Origin: Boudabousia marimammalium
GTDB taxonomy: Bacteria > Actinomycetota > Actinomycetes > Actinomycetales > Actinomycetaceae
Direction: 5' to 3'
Length of the DNA: 64,000 nucleotides
Assembly (NCBI RefSeq): GCF_001936115.1
Contig: NZ_MPDM01000004.1
Span: 168,146-232,145 of the forward strand
The notes under the pieces were generated by a model. It worked only from the letters and a program-made list of their open reading frames with translations, did no database searches and had not been told where the DNA came from. Positions within the stretch are counted from its first letter, which is position 1. Each line of letters opens with the position of its first letter. The position numbers and the translations under genes are program-made. Positions 26,847-37,162 of this stretch are shown in pieces.

Positions 26847-27293
26847 TTACTTAGCTTCGTAATCGGAAAGCTGATTGATGCGACGGATGTGACGCTCATC
26901 ATTGCTGAAGGGGGTACCCACGAAAGCGTCCACAATTTCCAAGGCTTCCGCCTCAGAGTGCATCCGCCCGCCAATCCCCATCAGGTTGGCATTATTATGT
27001 TCGCGTCCCAGCTGCGCAGTCTCCACGGACCAGGCCAAGGCGCAACGCGCACCAGCAACCTTATTCGCAGCGATCTGCTCGCCGTTACCGGATCCGCCAA
27101 TCACAATGCCGAGGCTACCCGGGTCTGCCACGGTAGCTTCCGCAGCAGCGATGCAGTAGGCGGGATAGTCGTCTAGCGGATCGTATTCCAACGCACCATG
27201 GTCCACTACTTCATGGCCGTCGGCCTGGAGGTGTTCCTTAATGGTGTTTTTTAGTTCGAAACCTGCATGATCTGTGCCTAAATGAATTCTCAT
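26847..27293 (-). CDS. rpiB: Ribose-5-phosphate isomerase B, mycobacterial type
   Basis: The 148-residue enzyme interconverts ribose-5-phosphate and ribulose-5-phosphate. It starts MRIHLGTDHAGFELK and has GGSGNGEQIAANK, where the Glu acts as the base as in the mycobacterial RpiB, in place of the catalytic Cys of the E. coli enzyme. A start at 27350 would run through the pepO promoter. ATG 27293 has CACAAT seven bases upstream, and TTACAT 17 bp further, so the mRNA is probably leaderless. It is divergent from pepO across 45 bp. Confidence 0.95.
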   Translation of the reverse strand: MRIHLGTDHAGFELKNTIKEHLQADGHEVVDHGALEYDPLDDYPAYCIAAAEATVADPGSLGIVIGGSGNGEQIAANKVAGARCALAWSVETAQLGREHNNANLMGIGGRMHSEAEALEIVDAFVGTPFSNDERHIRRINQLSDYEAK

Positions 27294-27338
27294 ATCTACG
27301 ATTGTGCCCCATTTTCTTCGCCAATGTAATATCAATAC
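27294..27338. promoter_or_regulatory. 45-bp divergent promoter, both transcripts probably leaderless
   Basis: For pepO, TAATAT (27327-27332) lies six bases before ATG 27339. For rpiB, CACAAT (27306-27301 on the minus strand) lies seven bases before ATG 27293 with TTACAT 17 bp upstream. The two promoters overlap, so they should compete for polymerase. Confidence 0.7.
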
Positions 27339-29345
27339 ATGAGTACACATATGATTAATCCCAATTCACCCCTCTTAGATGGGCGTGATGAAACTGTCCG
27401 ACCACAAGATGATCTGTACCGCGCCGTCAATGGCGGCTGGATTAACAGCTTCACGATTCCTTCTGACCGTCCTTGGCATGGGTCTTTCCTGGAGCTGCGC
27501 GACAACGCCGAAGAGGCCACTAGGGAGATTATTGAAGATTGCGCTGACGGTAAGATTACAGGTCCTGACGCGCAGCGGATTGCGCACCTTTACAACGCTT
27601 TCATGGATGAGGCGAAGGTTGAGGCCGAGGGCGTAGGGCCGTTGGTTCCTTGGTTTGAAAGAGTCCGCTCGGCCAACAGCCATGAAGCTTTGGCACGGCT
27701 CATGGGCGATGAGATGGCTCAGGGTACTTCTGGTCTTTTCTCTATCTATGTCACGATTGACCCAAATGATCCTTCCCGTTATGTGGTGGCATGGGGGCAA
27801 GGCGGCATTAGCTTGCCGGATCGCTCGTACTATCTGGAAGATAACTATGCTGAGTTGCGCGAAGCCTATGTTGCACACATGGAGCGCCTGCTGACCTTGG
27901 CTACCGCCGTGCCAGCGGTTGAAGCTGCTGAGGCTGCAGTGACCTTAATGAAGCTGGAAACTGAGCTGGCAAAGTTACATTGGGATCGGGTGGAGTCTCG
28001 GGATGCCGATAAGACTAACAATCCGATGACTTGGGAGCAGTTGCAGGCTTTGGCCCCTGAATTCCAGTGGAACGCATGGCTTGAGGGGATGGCTCCGGCG
28101 GCTGATAGTTTCGCTAACCTGATTATTTCGCAGCCTTCTTTTGCTGAAGGCGCAGCGCGTCTGTGGCAGGAAACCGATGTTCATACCTGGCAGTTGTGGT
28201 TGTTGTGGAAGATCACTCAAGCTGGCGCCTCGAAGGTAAATGCTGAGGTAGTTGAGGAGAATTTCTCTTTCTGGGGTCGAATCTTGACGGGCACCCAGGA
28301 ACTGCGGGCGCGTTGGAAACGCGGCGTCTCCCTAGTGGAAGATGCCTTGGGTGAGGCCGTCGGTCGCATCTACGTCGATCGCCATTTCCCGGCAGAGAAT
28401 AAAGCTCAGGTGCAGAAGCTGGTCGATAATCTGATTGCCGCTTACCGTTCATCGATTCAGAATCTGGATTGGATGACGGAGGAAACCAAACTGCGGGCTT
28501 TGGAAAAACTGGATGCTTTCGTTCCTAAGATTGGCTACCCAACTCAGTGGAAAGACTATTCCAGCATGGAACTGAGCGGGACGGATTTGGTTTCGCTTGA
28601 TCGTCAGACTGCTCGTTTTGAGGCTGCCACAGAACTGGGGAAGATTGGTGGCCCGATTTTGACCTATGAATGGCATATGACGCCACAAACGGTGAATGCC
28701 TACTACAATCCGGTCGCGAATGAGATTGTTTTCCCGGCCGCAATCTTGCAGCCTCCATTCTTCTCTGCTGATGCTCCCGACGCAGTCAACTATGCGGGAA
28801 TCGGAGCGGTGATTGGCCACGAGATTGGTCATGGCTTCGACGACCAAGGCTCAAAGTTCGATGGTACTGGCGCAATGAATGATTGGTGGACTGCAGCTGA
28901 CCGGGCTGAGTTTGAGAAGCGAACCGCGCAGCTAATTGCCCAGTACAATGAGTTTTCTCCCCTCCAGCTGGGGGACTCTGAGAAGTACCGCGTGAACGGG
29001 GCTTTAACTATCGGTGAGAATATTGGCGACCTAGGTGGTTTGAGTATTGCTTGGAAGGCCTGGCTGCTGGCTTTGCAGGAGCAAGGTGTCTCAAGTGTCG
29101 AGGAAGCCCCCGCGGTTGATGGGATTCCAGCAGCTCAAGCATTTTTCTATTCTTGGGCTAGGATTTGGCGTTCAAAAGCTCATAATGAGTTCGCTATCCA
29201 GTTGCTGCAGATTGATCCTCACTCTCCTAACGAGTTCCGTGCGAACGGGATTGTTCGCAATCTGGATGCTTTCATGTCAGCATTCGAGGTTAAAGCAGGG
29301 GATGGCCTCTGGTTAGCCCCCGCTGAGCGAGTGACCATCTGGTAA
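27339..29345 (+). CDS. pepO: M13-family metallopeptidase (neprilysin/PepO type)
   Basis: The 668-residue zinc endopeptidase has HEIGH at residues 494-498 and GENIGDLGG about 65 residues later, which supplies the third zinc ligand; the N-terminal large helical region with YRAVNGGWINS is typical. There is no signal peptide or membrane anchor, so it works in the cytoplasm on oligopeptides, as in bacterial PepO proteins. The start ATG 27339 is probably leaderless (TAATAT six bases upstream). It ends at a strong bidirectional terminator. Confidence 0.93.
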   Translation: MSTHMINPNSPLLDGRDETVRPQDDLYRAVNGGWINSFTIPSDRPWHGSFLELRDNAEEATREIIEDCADGKITGPDAQRIAHLYNAFMDEAKVEAEGVGPLVPWFERVRSANSHEALARLMGDEMAQGTSGLFSIYVTIDPNDPSRYVVAWGQGGISLPDRSYYLEDNYAELREAYVAHMERLLTLATAVPAVEAAEAAVTLMKLETELAKLHWDRVESRDADKTNNPMTWEQLQALAPEFQWNAWLEGMAPAADSFANLIISQPSFAEGAARLWQETDVHTWQLWLLWKITQAGASKVNAEVVEENFSFWGRILTGTQELRARWKRGVSLVEDALGEAVGRIYVDRHFPAENKAQVQKLVDNLIAAYRSSIQNLDWMTEETKLRALEKLDAFVPKIGYPTQWKDYSSMELSGTDLVSLDRQTARFEAATELGKIGGPILTYEWHMTPQTVNAYYNPVANEIVFPAAILQPPFFSADAPDAVNYAGIGAVIGHEIGHGFDDQGSKFDGTGAMNDWWTAADRAEFEKRTAQLIAQYNEFSPLQLGDSEKYRVNGALTIGENIGDLGGLSIAWKAWLLALQEQGVSSVEEAPAVDGIPAAQAFFYSWARIWRSKAHNEFAIQLLQIDPHSPNEFRANGIVRNLDAFMSAFEVKAGDGLWLAPAERVTIW

Positions 29346-29359
29346 TCAGTCTAGATAGA

Positions 29360-29396
29360 GTTGTGGCCCGGAAACTTTTGGTTTCCGGGCCACAAC
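29360..29396. terminator. Bidirectional terminator between pepO and the PTS IIC gene
   Basis: A perfect 16-bp stem (29360-29375 with 29381-29396) with a five-base loop lies between convergent genes. A short TTTA follows on the plus strand. Confidence 0.9.
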
Positions 29397-29444
29397 TTTA
29401 GTTATTGGTACTGAATCAGTTTCTAGACTGTTTCAGATTCACCC

Positions 29445-30803
<1,359 letters not shown>

Positions 30804-31159
30804 TCTTAAACTCCTGAATAGTAATGTTGCGATGGCTACTTCGCCATCCCAATTCGGGCTCATGTTATGAATCCGAACAGCCCACAGCTTGACCGCAGAC
30901 TATTGATTACAGTTTTGACGACTTACGCGCAAATGTCAACCTAATTGTGCAGATAAAATCGCTATCGTTATTTTTTCGTTTCATTTTCCCCCAGCGACAA
31001 TTCATCGTCTAGCGGTGCGCGAAATTGCTCAATATAGGTGAAACAGAACATGGAATCTGCTACTTTTAGTATTGTCGTACTACTACACGGTAGTAATGCG
31101 CACACCTTAATTGGTATATATCCGCGCATTATCAATGCACGATTTCAAAGGAGAAAATT
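30804..31159. promoter_or_regulatory. 356-bp divergent control region of the split PTS
   Basis: No coding sequence is visible. The region is more A+T-rich than the surrounding genes. It should hold promoters for IIC (leftwards) and for IIB-IIA (rightwards). A TATATA hexamer near 31115 and the palindrome at 31081-31095 belong to the rightward side. Coordinated control from the centre would balance the separate subunits. Confidence 0.6.
31078..31095. promoter_or_regulatory. TACTAC-ACG-GTAGTA palindrome upstream of the PTS IIB gene
   Basis: TACTAC (31081-31086) and GTAGTA (31090-31095) form an exact inverted repeat around ACG, with an extra TAC at 31078. It lies about 20 bp upstream of a TATATA hexamer, overlapping the expected -35 region, which would suit a repressor. 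It is not the DasR consensus, so the regulator is unknown; the ROK protein of this window is one candidate. Confidence 0.5.
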
Positions 31160-31390
31160 ATGAGCCAGGCTGAACAGCTGTTAGCAGCATTGGGCGGTTG
31201 GGACAACATTGAGGACCTAGAGCCCTGCATCACCCGACTGCGGGTTGAACTCACCGATGATTCAGTAGTCGATGAAGCCGCCTTGAAGCAGGCCGGCGCA
31301 TTCGGTGTAGTTCGCGTTGGCAACGCCGTCCAGGTTGTTGTTGGCCCCGCCGCTGACAACATTGCGGAGGACATGGAGGACCTACGGTGA
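31160..31390 (+). CDS. PTS IIB component, glucose/GlcNAc family
   Basis: The 76-residue protein carries the phosphorylated cysteine C23 in LEPCITRLR, the IIB hallmark of the glucose family. It passes phosphate from IIA to the sugar bound in IIC. AAAGGAG lies seven bases before ATG 31160. Its stop overlaps the start of the IIA gene (GTGA). Having IIB as a separate small gene, away from IIC, is seen in several actinobacteria. Confidence 0.93.
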   Translation: MSQAEQLLAALGGWDNIEDLEPCITRLRVELTDDSVVDEAALKQAGAFGVVRVGNAVQVVVGPAADNIAEDMEDLR

Positions 31391-31848
31391 GTCTCACCTT
31401 TAACGCTCCCCTGTCCGGCAAGGTCGTTGCATTGGAAGACGTCCCGGATCCGGTATTCTCTGGCGAAATTGTGGGCCCCGGTGTAGCTATCATTCCTGAT
31501 GCTACCGAGGATGTCACAGTAGTCTCACCGGTCGCTGGCAAGATTATCAAGATTCACCCGCATGCTTTCGTGATTTTAACGGACGAAAAAGTGGGCGCCT
31601 TGGTGCACTTGGGGCTAGACACTGTTGAGCTGGATGGCGAAGGCTTCCAGGTCCATCGTGAGAACAAGGCCGAAGTTACTGTCGGAGAGGAAATGGTAAC
31701 TTGGAACCCCGTGGAGATTGAAAAGGGCGGTCGTAATCCGATTGTTCCGGTTATCGCCATGGAAACCAAGAAGGAACAGCTCAGTGTCGTACCCGAGATT
31801 GGATCGGTCGTTAAGGCTGGAGATCCACTGTTGAAAGTCGAAATCTGA
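31387..31848 (+). CDS. PTS IIA component, Crr-like (glucose family)
   Basis: The 153-residue beta-sandwich protein has the phospho-accepting histidine H74 in ALVHLGLDTV and the supporting histidine in HPHAFVI (about H59). It takes phosphate from HPr and gives it to IIB. It starts with GTG 31387, overlapping the IIB stop codon, so translation is coupled. In other phyla the free form also regulates carbon use; that role is not shown here. The operon ends at a bidirectional terminator. Confidence 0.93.
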   Translation: MSLTFNAPLSGKVVALEDVPDPVFSGEIVGPGVAIIPDATEDVTVVSPVAGKIIKIHPHAFVILTDEKVGALVHLGLDTVELDGEGFQVHRENKAEVTVGEEMVTWNPVEIEKGGRNPIVPVIAMETKKEQLSVVPEIGSVVKAGDPLLKVEI

Positions 31849-31873
31849 TTCCAAACTAGCTGAATCTTAAAAT

Positions 31874-31903
31874 TTTGGTCCCACCCGACCGGGTGGGACC
31901 AAA
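31874..31903. terminator. Bidirectional terminator between PTS IIA and malQ
   Basis: TTTGGTCCCACCC and GGGTGGGACCAAA form a 13-bp stem with a four-base loop, followed by CTTTTT on the plus strand and AAAATTTT on the minus strand. Confidence 0.92.
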
Positions 31904-31907
31904 CTTT

Positions 31908-34067
31908 TTATGCCTGATACTTGTTCATTGCTTCACGCATCAAACCCATAATCCGCAAGAAGCCTTCGTGTGTCGGTAACTCTTCGGCTCTTACTGCCGC
32001 GCCACTGCAATCTCCTAGCGGAACACACCAGTTCGGATATTCACGGAACGTGCCGGGCTGGTTTTGGGCTCGGCGCTCCCCCACCACGTCAACTAGCGAC
32101 ACCGCAGTCAGCAGGGAAGGGGTACGGGCAACGTACTCATAGAGCGCAGCAATGATCTCCTGTGAGGACGCTTCTGCTTCCCTATCCAAGATCCCCAGTT
32201 CGTGCATACGCTGACGCATATCGTGGAGTTCTTGCGCGTCCTCGGCCCTGACTTTTTCAACGTCCTCAACCAAGAGGCCTAACTCGTAACGAAGATCGGT
32301 GTGAACTCCCTCTAGGTAACCTGAGGTCGGGGGAAGGTCGTGGGTGTTGATAGTCGATAGGGCGTTTCTCCGGTATTGATCAGGGTAAGCCAAGCTACCA
32401 TCTTGGCAACGCTCAAACCAGAAGATACTGGTACCTAGAATGCCTCTGGAGGACAGGTATTCAAGCACCCAGGGCTCAACCGTACCCAGGTCTTCACCCA
32501 CTACCACAACGCCAGCGCGGTGCGCTTCCAGGAGCAAAATACCGACCATCGCCTCATGGTTGTAGTACACGTAGGTGCCATCCGCGGCTGCCGCGTCTTG
32601 GGGGATCCACCAAAGCCGGAACAGGCCCAAAATATGGTCGATACGCACGCCACCCGCATGGGAGAGAACAGCCTGCAGCATTTCCCGTAGTGGCCGGTAG
32701 CCAGTCTGCTCCAACATGCGTGGATTCCACGGCGGCTGGGACCAGTTCTGCCCCTGCTGGTTGTACATGTCCGGGGGCGCCCCCACTTGCATACCAGGGG
32801 CGAAATACTCCGGATGGGACCACTTCTCTGAGCCCGAGGGGTGCACACCGACAGCCAGATCATGCATGATGCCCATCTTCATGCCGGCCGCACAAGACAG
32901 CTCTTGCGCTTGGGCGAGTTGCTCGTCAATAATCCACTGTAACCAGACGAAGAACTCAACCCGGTCCTTCAGCTCCTCAGCTATTTCTTCGACGTTTTCA
33001 TCATGGCGATAAGAGACACCGACTAGCTCTCGGGTCGTCTTGGCTTCCTCAATCGCACACCAGAGCGCAAAGTCTTCCAAAGACTGACCGCACTCATTGC
33101 GGTAGCGTTCGAATGCCTGTTGACGCGCATAGGTCCGGGGCGCCTCATAGATGAGTTGCAAGCCCTCCATCTTTAGCGTCCAGGAACGATCACGATGGAT
33201 GAGGGAATCACGTTTCATCATGTCTTTACGAGCCGACTTCGCCAGCTTACGTAACTTATGAATCTGCGATTCGGTAAGCGCAGCAACCTCGGTAATCCAT
33301 TCGGGGCGAATGTACTGTGGGTTTACGAACCGCCTAGTTACCGGCAAATACGGCGAGTCAGAAACGGGGGCTACCGGTTCAGCCGCATGGAGAGGATTGA
33401 TGAGCAGGAAATCAGCGCCCTGCTCGGCGCAGACCGTGCCCAAATCAGCCAAGTCTGCAGCGTCACCAAATCCCCAGCCCCATTGCGACAAAACAGAGTA
33501 CAGCTGCGCAGCTACACCCCACAACCGGCCATGCTCAAAGGCTTTCGGATGCAAAGTATTAGGCACCACAAAAAGATGGGCTTCATGCCGCTTACCATCC
33601 TCATGCTCCGATACCGCAGTGTGGTATCCCAGAGGCAGATGCGAAGGCAAAATGAAGGTGGCCCTCCCCGTCAGAACACCGTCCACTTCCTGTGGCGGCA
33701 CATATATGTCGGCCTGAGACAAATCCCAGCGGCTTCCATCCTCTAACACCAGATGTACCCACACTTTTTGCCCGTCCGGGACGTGAACAATCAGGTGAGA
33801 CTCTTGCCCCTCACGAATCACTGTGGTCGGCGGTAGGACCTGGCGCCATTGCCGCAGTTTAGCCGACTCAATCATCTGGTAGATTCGATCAGCCGACATA
33901 GACTGCTCAATCTCTACCCCTAAAGCCAATAGAACCTTAATGATGGTATCTGTGGAAACGAATCTATGGGTACCTTGGAAGTCCCAGAAGTCCGTCGCGA
34001 TACCGTACTGATCTGCTAGCTGCCTCAACGCAGCAAGTCGATCGTCATCCCAATCATGCTCAGCCAT
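31908..34067 (-). CDS. malQ: 4-alpha-glucanotransferase (amylomaltase, GH77)
   Basis: The 719-residue enzyme moves alpha-1,4-glucan segments between maltodextrins. GH77 motifs visible are VRIDHILGLFRLWWIP with the catalytic nucleophile Asp, VVVGEDLGTV with the acid/base Glu, and INTHDLPPTSGY with the stabilising Asp. An N-terminal beta-rich extension of about 170 residues precedes the barrel, as in other actinobacterial MalQ proteins. ATG 34067 has GAGAGGG a few bases upstream; the frame extends to a GTG at 34094. It is a single-gene unit, so maltodextrin uptake genes must be elsewhere. Confidence 0.95.
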   Translation of the reverse strand: MAEHDWDDDRLAALRQLADQYGIATDFWDFQGTHRFVSTDTIIKVLLALGVEIEQSMSADRIYQMIESAKLRQWRQVLPPTTVIREGQESHLIVHVPDGQKVWVHLVLEDGSRWDLSQADIYVPPQEVDGVLTGRATFILPSHLPLGYHTAVSEHEDGKRHEAHLFVVPNTLHPKAFEHGRLWGVAAQLYSVLSQWGWGFGDAADLADLGTVCAEQGADFLLINPLHAAEPVAPVSDSPYLPVTRRFVNPQYIRPEWITEVAALTESQIHKLRKLAKSARKDMMKRDSLIHRDRSWTLKMEGLQLIYEAPRTYARQQAFERYRNECGQSLEDFALWCAIEEAKTTRELVGVSYRHDENVEEIAEELKDRVEFFVWLQWIIDEQLAQAQELSCAAGMKMGIMHDLAVGVHPSGSEKWSHPEYFAPGMQVGAPPDMYNQQGQNWSQPPWNPRMLEQTGYRPLREMLQAVLSHAGGVRIDHILGLFRLWWIPQDAAAADGTYVYYNHEAMVGILLLEAHRAGVVVVGEDLGTVEPWVLEYLSSRGILGTSIFWFERCQDGSLAYPDQYRRNALSTINTHDLPPTSGYLEGVHTDLRYELGLLVEDVEKVRAEDAQELHDMRQRMHELGILDREAEASSQEIIAALYEYVARTPSLLTAVSLVDVVGERRAQNQPGTFREYPNWCVPLGDCSGAAVRAEELPTHEGFLRIMGLMREAMNKYQA

Positions 34068-34228
34068 GATTCCCTCTCTAAATAGGTTTACCACCTAATA
34101 GTACTCAAAACTACACGCATATACAGTTCGACAAGCCAAGTATCAAGGCCACCCAACCTGATGAAGAGAATCTAACTCTTTTGAGATTACATTCACAAGG
34201 TTTTTGCTGTAAAACCCATTATGCGACA

Positions 34229-35203
34229 ATGGGAGACGTGAGCATCTTACCTACCTTAAGTCCCATCCCAGTTAAAGCTGCTGAGAACACTCCTGCGTCA
34301 AATACGCTTAAGTGCCTTTCACTTACCAAGGGGTCCGAATCAACGCTGGTCGGGCAGTCGCTGCCGCAGCTATTCGCACACGTATATGGAGGTCAGCTGA
34401 TTAGTCAAGCACTGATGGCTGCTGCCGCCGCAGTGGATGATGAACGCCAGGACTATCCCCATTCGGTACACGCCAATTTTTTGCGCGCTGGCAGCACCGA
34501 TGAAGAAATTGTTTACACGCCCTCGGCGCTAACGAATGGGCGAAGTTTCGCTGCCAGACTGGTGCAGGCCCACCAGGGGCATCGGCGCCTGTTAGAGTTG
34601 ACTGCTTCTTTCCAGCGTCCCCAGTCCGGAGTCACCCATGGACTGGCTACCCCACTGGTGAAGAAACCAGAGGCTTTCGAGTCTTCGCTAGACTTTTTTG
34701 CTTCCCAGAAGGGGCCCTTAGCCGAGTTCTTAGCTGAAACCAGCGCTTTTGACCTGCGCCACGTGGATGGTCGGGTTTACACTCATCCGGCTGCTGAAAG
34801 AAGTGGCCCCCACCGTGTCTGGTTGCGTCCTCGTTGTGAAGTTCCCAGCAATCCTCAGATTGTGCATCGGGCTTTATTGGCCTACGTATTGGACCAGCTG
34901 TTGATGGAACCTCTGTTGAAGCGACAGGGGTTGTGCTGGACTACGCCGGGCTTGGCTTTGGCTTCCTTGGATTACAGTATCTGGTTCCACCATAATATTG
35001 ATATCAATGACTGGTACTTATTCGTTGGGGATTCTCCGGTAGCTTCTGGCTCTCGCGGGCTCATCCAGGCCAGCATTTTTGATAGCTCTTTCCGTTTGGT
35101 AGCCACTATCGCTCAGGAGGCCATGATTCGGTTGCCGCAGGAGGGCGAGGACGCCGGGCGTTGGGCTTTTGATGGCCGAGGGTTAAAAACCGCCAACAAA
35201 TAA
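34229..35203 (+). CDS. tesB: Acyl-CoA thioesterase II (TesB)
   Basis: The 324-residue protein has two hotdog folds. Seen are FAHVYGGQLISQALMAA, in which TesB proteins bind the acyl-CoA, and the C-terminal LASLDYSIWFHHNIDINDWYLF. The catalytic Asp-Gln-Thr region is in keeping with the family (LASLDYSIWFH and the later SRGLIQASIF). It hydrolyses medium- to long-chain acyl-CoA. The frame stays open to 34181, but ATG 34229 has CATTAT exactly six bases upstream and no ribosome site, fitting a leaderless mRNA. Confidence 0.92.
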   Translation: MGDVSILPTLSPIPVKAAENTPASNTLKCLSLTKGSESTLVGQSLPQLFAHVYGGQLISQALMAAAAAVDDERQDYPHSVHANFLRAGSTDEEIVYTPSALTNGRSFAARLVQAHQGHRRLLELTASFQRPQSGVTHGLATPLVKKPEAFESSLDFFASQKGPLAEFLAETSAFDLRHVDGRVYTHPAAERSGPHRVWLRPRCEVPSNPQIVHRALLAYVLDQLLMEPLLKRQGLCWTTPGLALASLDYSIWFHHNIDINDWYLFVGDSPVASGSRGLIQASIFDSSFRLVATIAQEAMIRLPQEGEDAGRWAFDGRGLKTANK

Positions 35204-35230
35204 TCATTCGCGCCGCTCTAAAGCGCTGAA

Positions 35231-35267
35231 AGGGCTGGCGGAAACAATGTTTGGTTCCACCAGCCCT
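35231..35267. terminator. Terminator hairpin between tesB and ettA
   Basis: AGGGCTGG...GGAAAC and GGTTCC...CCAGCCCT pair with two mismatches. It lies between convergent stop codons at 35203 and 35292 and can serve both genes. Confidence 0.75.
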
Positions 35268-35291
35268 CTCGATTAGCTTCTGCCTGCGCGA

Positions 35292-36974
35292 TCAGTCGCG
35301 AGTCAGCTTGCGGTGCGTAACGCGATGCGGGCGAGCCGCTTCTTCACCAAGACGCTCCACTTTGTTCTTCTCATAGGCTTCAAAGTTACCTTCGAACCAG
35401 TACCATGCTGCTGGGTCCTCATCGGTGCCCTCGTAGGCAAGGATGTGAGTAGCGACGCGGTCTAGGAACCAACGATCGTGGGTAATCACAACGGCGCAAC
35501 CAGGGAAGTCCAGCAGAGCATTTTCTAGCGAACCGAGGGTTTCAACATCAAGGTCGTTAGTGGGCTCATCCAGCAGGAGCAGGTTTCCACCCTGCTTCAG
35601 GGTGAGTGCCAAATTCAGACGGTTACGCTCACCACCGGAGAGAACTCCGGCAGGTTTTTGTTGGTCTGCACCTTTGAAACCGAAAGCTGATACGTAGGCG
35701 CGTGAAGGCATTTCCACCTGCCCGACCTGAATGTAGTCGAGTCCATCGGAGACAACCTCCCAGAGTGTCTTATTCGGGTCGATACCGGCGCGGTTCTGGT
35801 CAACGTAGCTGACCTTCACCGTGTCACCAATGAGGAGTTCCCCATCATCGAGCGGCTCCAAGCCGACCAGCGTCTTGAACAGCGTGGTCTTACCGACACC
35901 GTTCGGACCAATGATGCCCACAATGCCGTTACGGGGCAGAGTGAATGATAGTCCGTCGATGAGGACGCGCTCTCCGAAGCCTTTCTTCAGGTTCTTCGCT
36001 TCAATTACCCTAGTGCCCAGACGCGGGCCCGGGGGAATCTGGATTTCTTCAAAATCTAGTTTCCTAGTGCGCTCAGCTTCCGCAGCCATCTCTTCATACT
36101 TGGCCAGACGAGCTTTGGACTTTGCCTGACGACCCTTAGCGTTGGAGCGCACCCATTCCAGTTCTTCCTTTAGACGCTTGGCCAGCTTGGCGTCCTTCTT
36201 ACCCTGAACCTGCAGACGGGCTTCTTTCTTCTCCAGGTAGGTGGAGTAGTTACCTTCATACGGGTAAAGCCGACCGCGATCGACCTCGGCAATCCACTCT
36301 GCCACGTGGTCAAGGAAGTAACGATCGTGAGTTACGGCAATGACTGCCCCAGGATAGGAGGCAAGGTGTTGCTCCAGCCACAAAACTGATTCAGCATCAA
36401 GGTGGTTGGTAGGCTCATCTAGCAACAACAGGTCAGGCTGTTCTAGCAACAGCTTACAAAGCGCTACGCGGCGACGCTCACCACCAGAAAGGACGGAGAC
36501 ATCAGCGTCAGGCGGAGGACAACGCAGGGCATCCATCGCTTGTTCTAGCTGAGAGTCAAGATCCCACGCGTCCGCGGCATCAATCTGCTCTTGCAGCTTG
36601 CCCATTTCTTCCATTAAGGCATCAAAATCAGCGTCAGGATTAGTCATCTCTTCAGAGATTTCATTGTAGCGGTCCAGTTTGGCCTTGATTTCAGCGACGC
36701 CTTCTTCAACGTTACCAAGTACCGTCTTCTCCTCATTTAGGGGCGGCTCCTGCATAAGAATACCGACACTGTAACCGGGAGTTAAACGAGCTTCCCCATT
36801 AGAGGGCTCATCCAGACCGGCCATGATTTTCAGGATTGAAGACTTGCCGGCACCGTTTGGACCGACCATACCAATCTTTGCGCCAGGCAAAAAGGCCATT
36901 GTCACATCGTCCAAGATGACTTTGTCTCCGTGAGCTTTGCGAGCTCGGACCATGGAGTAAATATATTCAGCCAC
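35292..36974 (-). CDS. ettA: ABC-F translation factor EttA
   Basis: The 560-residue protein has two ABC ATPase domains without membrane segments: Walker A GPNGAGKSS and GPNGVGKTT, signatures LSGGERRR and LSGGERNR, and a charged inter-domain helix pair of about 80 residues including the arm. EttA gates entry of the 70S ribosome into elongation according to ATP level. The start is GTG 36974 with GGGAGA about four bases upstream. It follows ssb by 188 bp, a gap that holds a conspicuous hairpin. Confidence 0.95.
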   Translation of the reverse strand: MAEYIYSMVRARKAHGDKVILDDVTMAFLPGAKIGMVGPNGAGKSSILKIMAGLDEPSNGEARLTPGYSVGILMQEPPLNEEKTVLGNVEEGVAEIKAKLDRYNEISEEMTNPDADFDALMEEMGKLQEQIDAADAWDLDSQLEQAMDALRCPPPDADVSVLSGGERRRVALCKLLLEQPDLLLLDEPTNHLDAESVLWLEQHLASYPGAVIAVTHDRYFLDHVAEWIAEVDRGRLYPYEGNYSTYLEKKEARLQVQGKKDAKLAKRLKEELEWVRSNAKGRQAKSKARLAKYEEMAAEAERTRKLDFEEIQIPPGPRLGTRVIEAKNLKKGFGERVLIDGLSFTLPRNGIVGIIGPNGVGKTTLFKTLVGLEPLDDGELLIGDTVKVSYVDQNRAGIDPNKTLWEVVSDGLDYIQVGQVEMPSRAYVSAFGFKGADQQKPAGVLSGGERNRLNLALTLKQGGNLLLLDEPTNDLDVETLGSLENALLDFPGCAVVITHDRWFLDRVATHILAYEGTDEDPAAWYWFEGNFEAYEKNKVERLGEEAARPHRVTHRKLTRD

Positions 36975-37038
36975 TGTTCTCCCAATTGTAGATATATCGG
37001 CATTCAGCTCCCATTCTACTGGTTGTTATATGGTTTGA

Positions 37039-37081
37039 CCGTCTCTGACACTGTGGGATTTGTCCACAGCGTCAGAGACGG
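37039..37081. other. 17-bp near-perfect hairpin between ssb and ettA
   Basis: CCGTCTCTGAC...CTGTGG (37039-37056) pairs with CCACAG...GTCAGAGACGG (37064-37081); the only mismatch is A37050 with C37070, and the loop is seven bases. There is no T run on either side. It could be a factor-assisted terminator for ssb, an RNA stability element, or a protein-binding site upstream of ettA. Confidence 0.8.
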
Positions 37082-37162
37082 CGACCAGCTTTTCTGGTCA
37101 ACGCGACGCGTGGGGTCATATTAGACGCCGCGTGGTCTTGGAAACCTTGATAGTGCGCCTAC

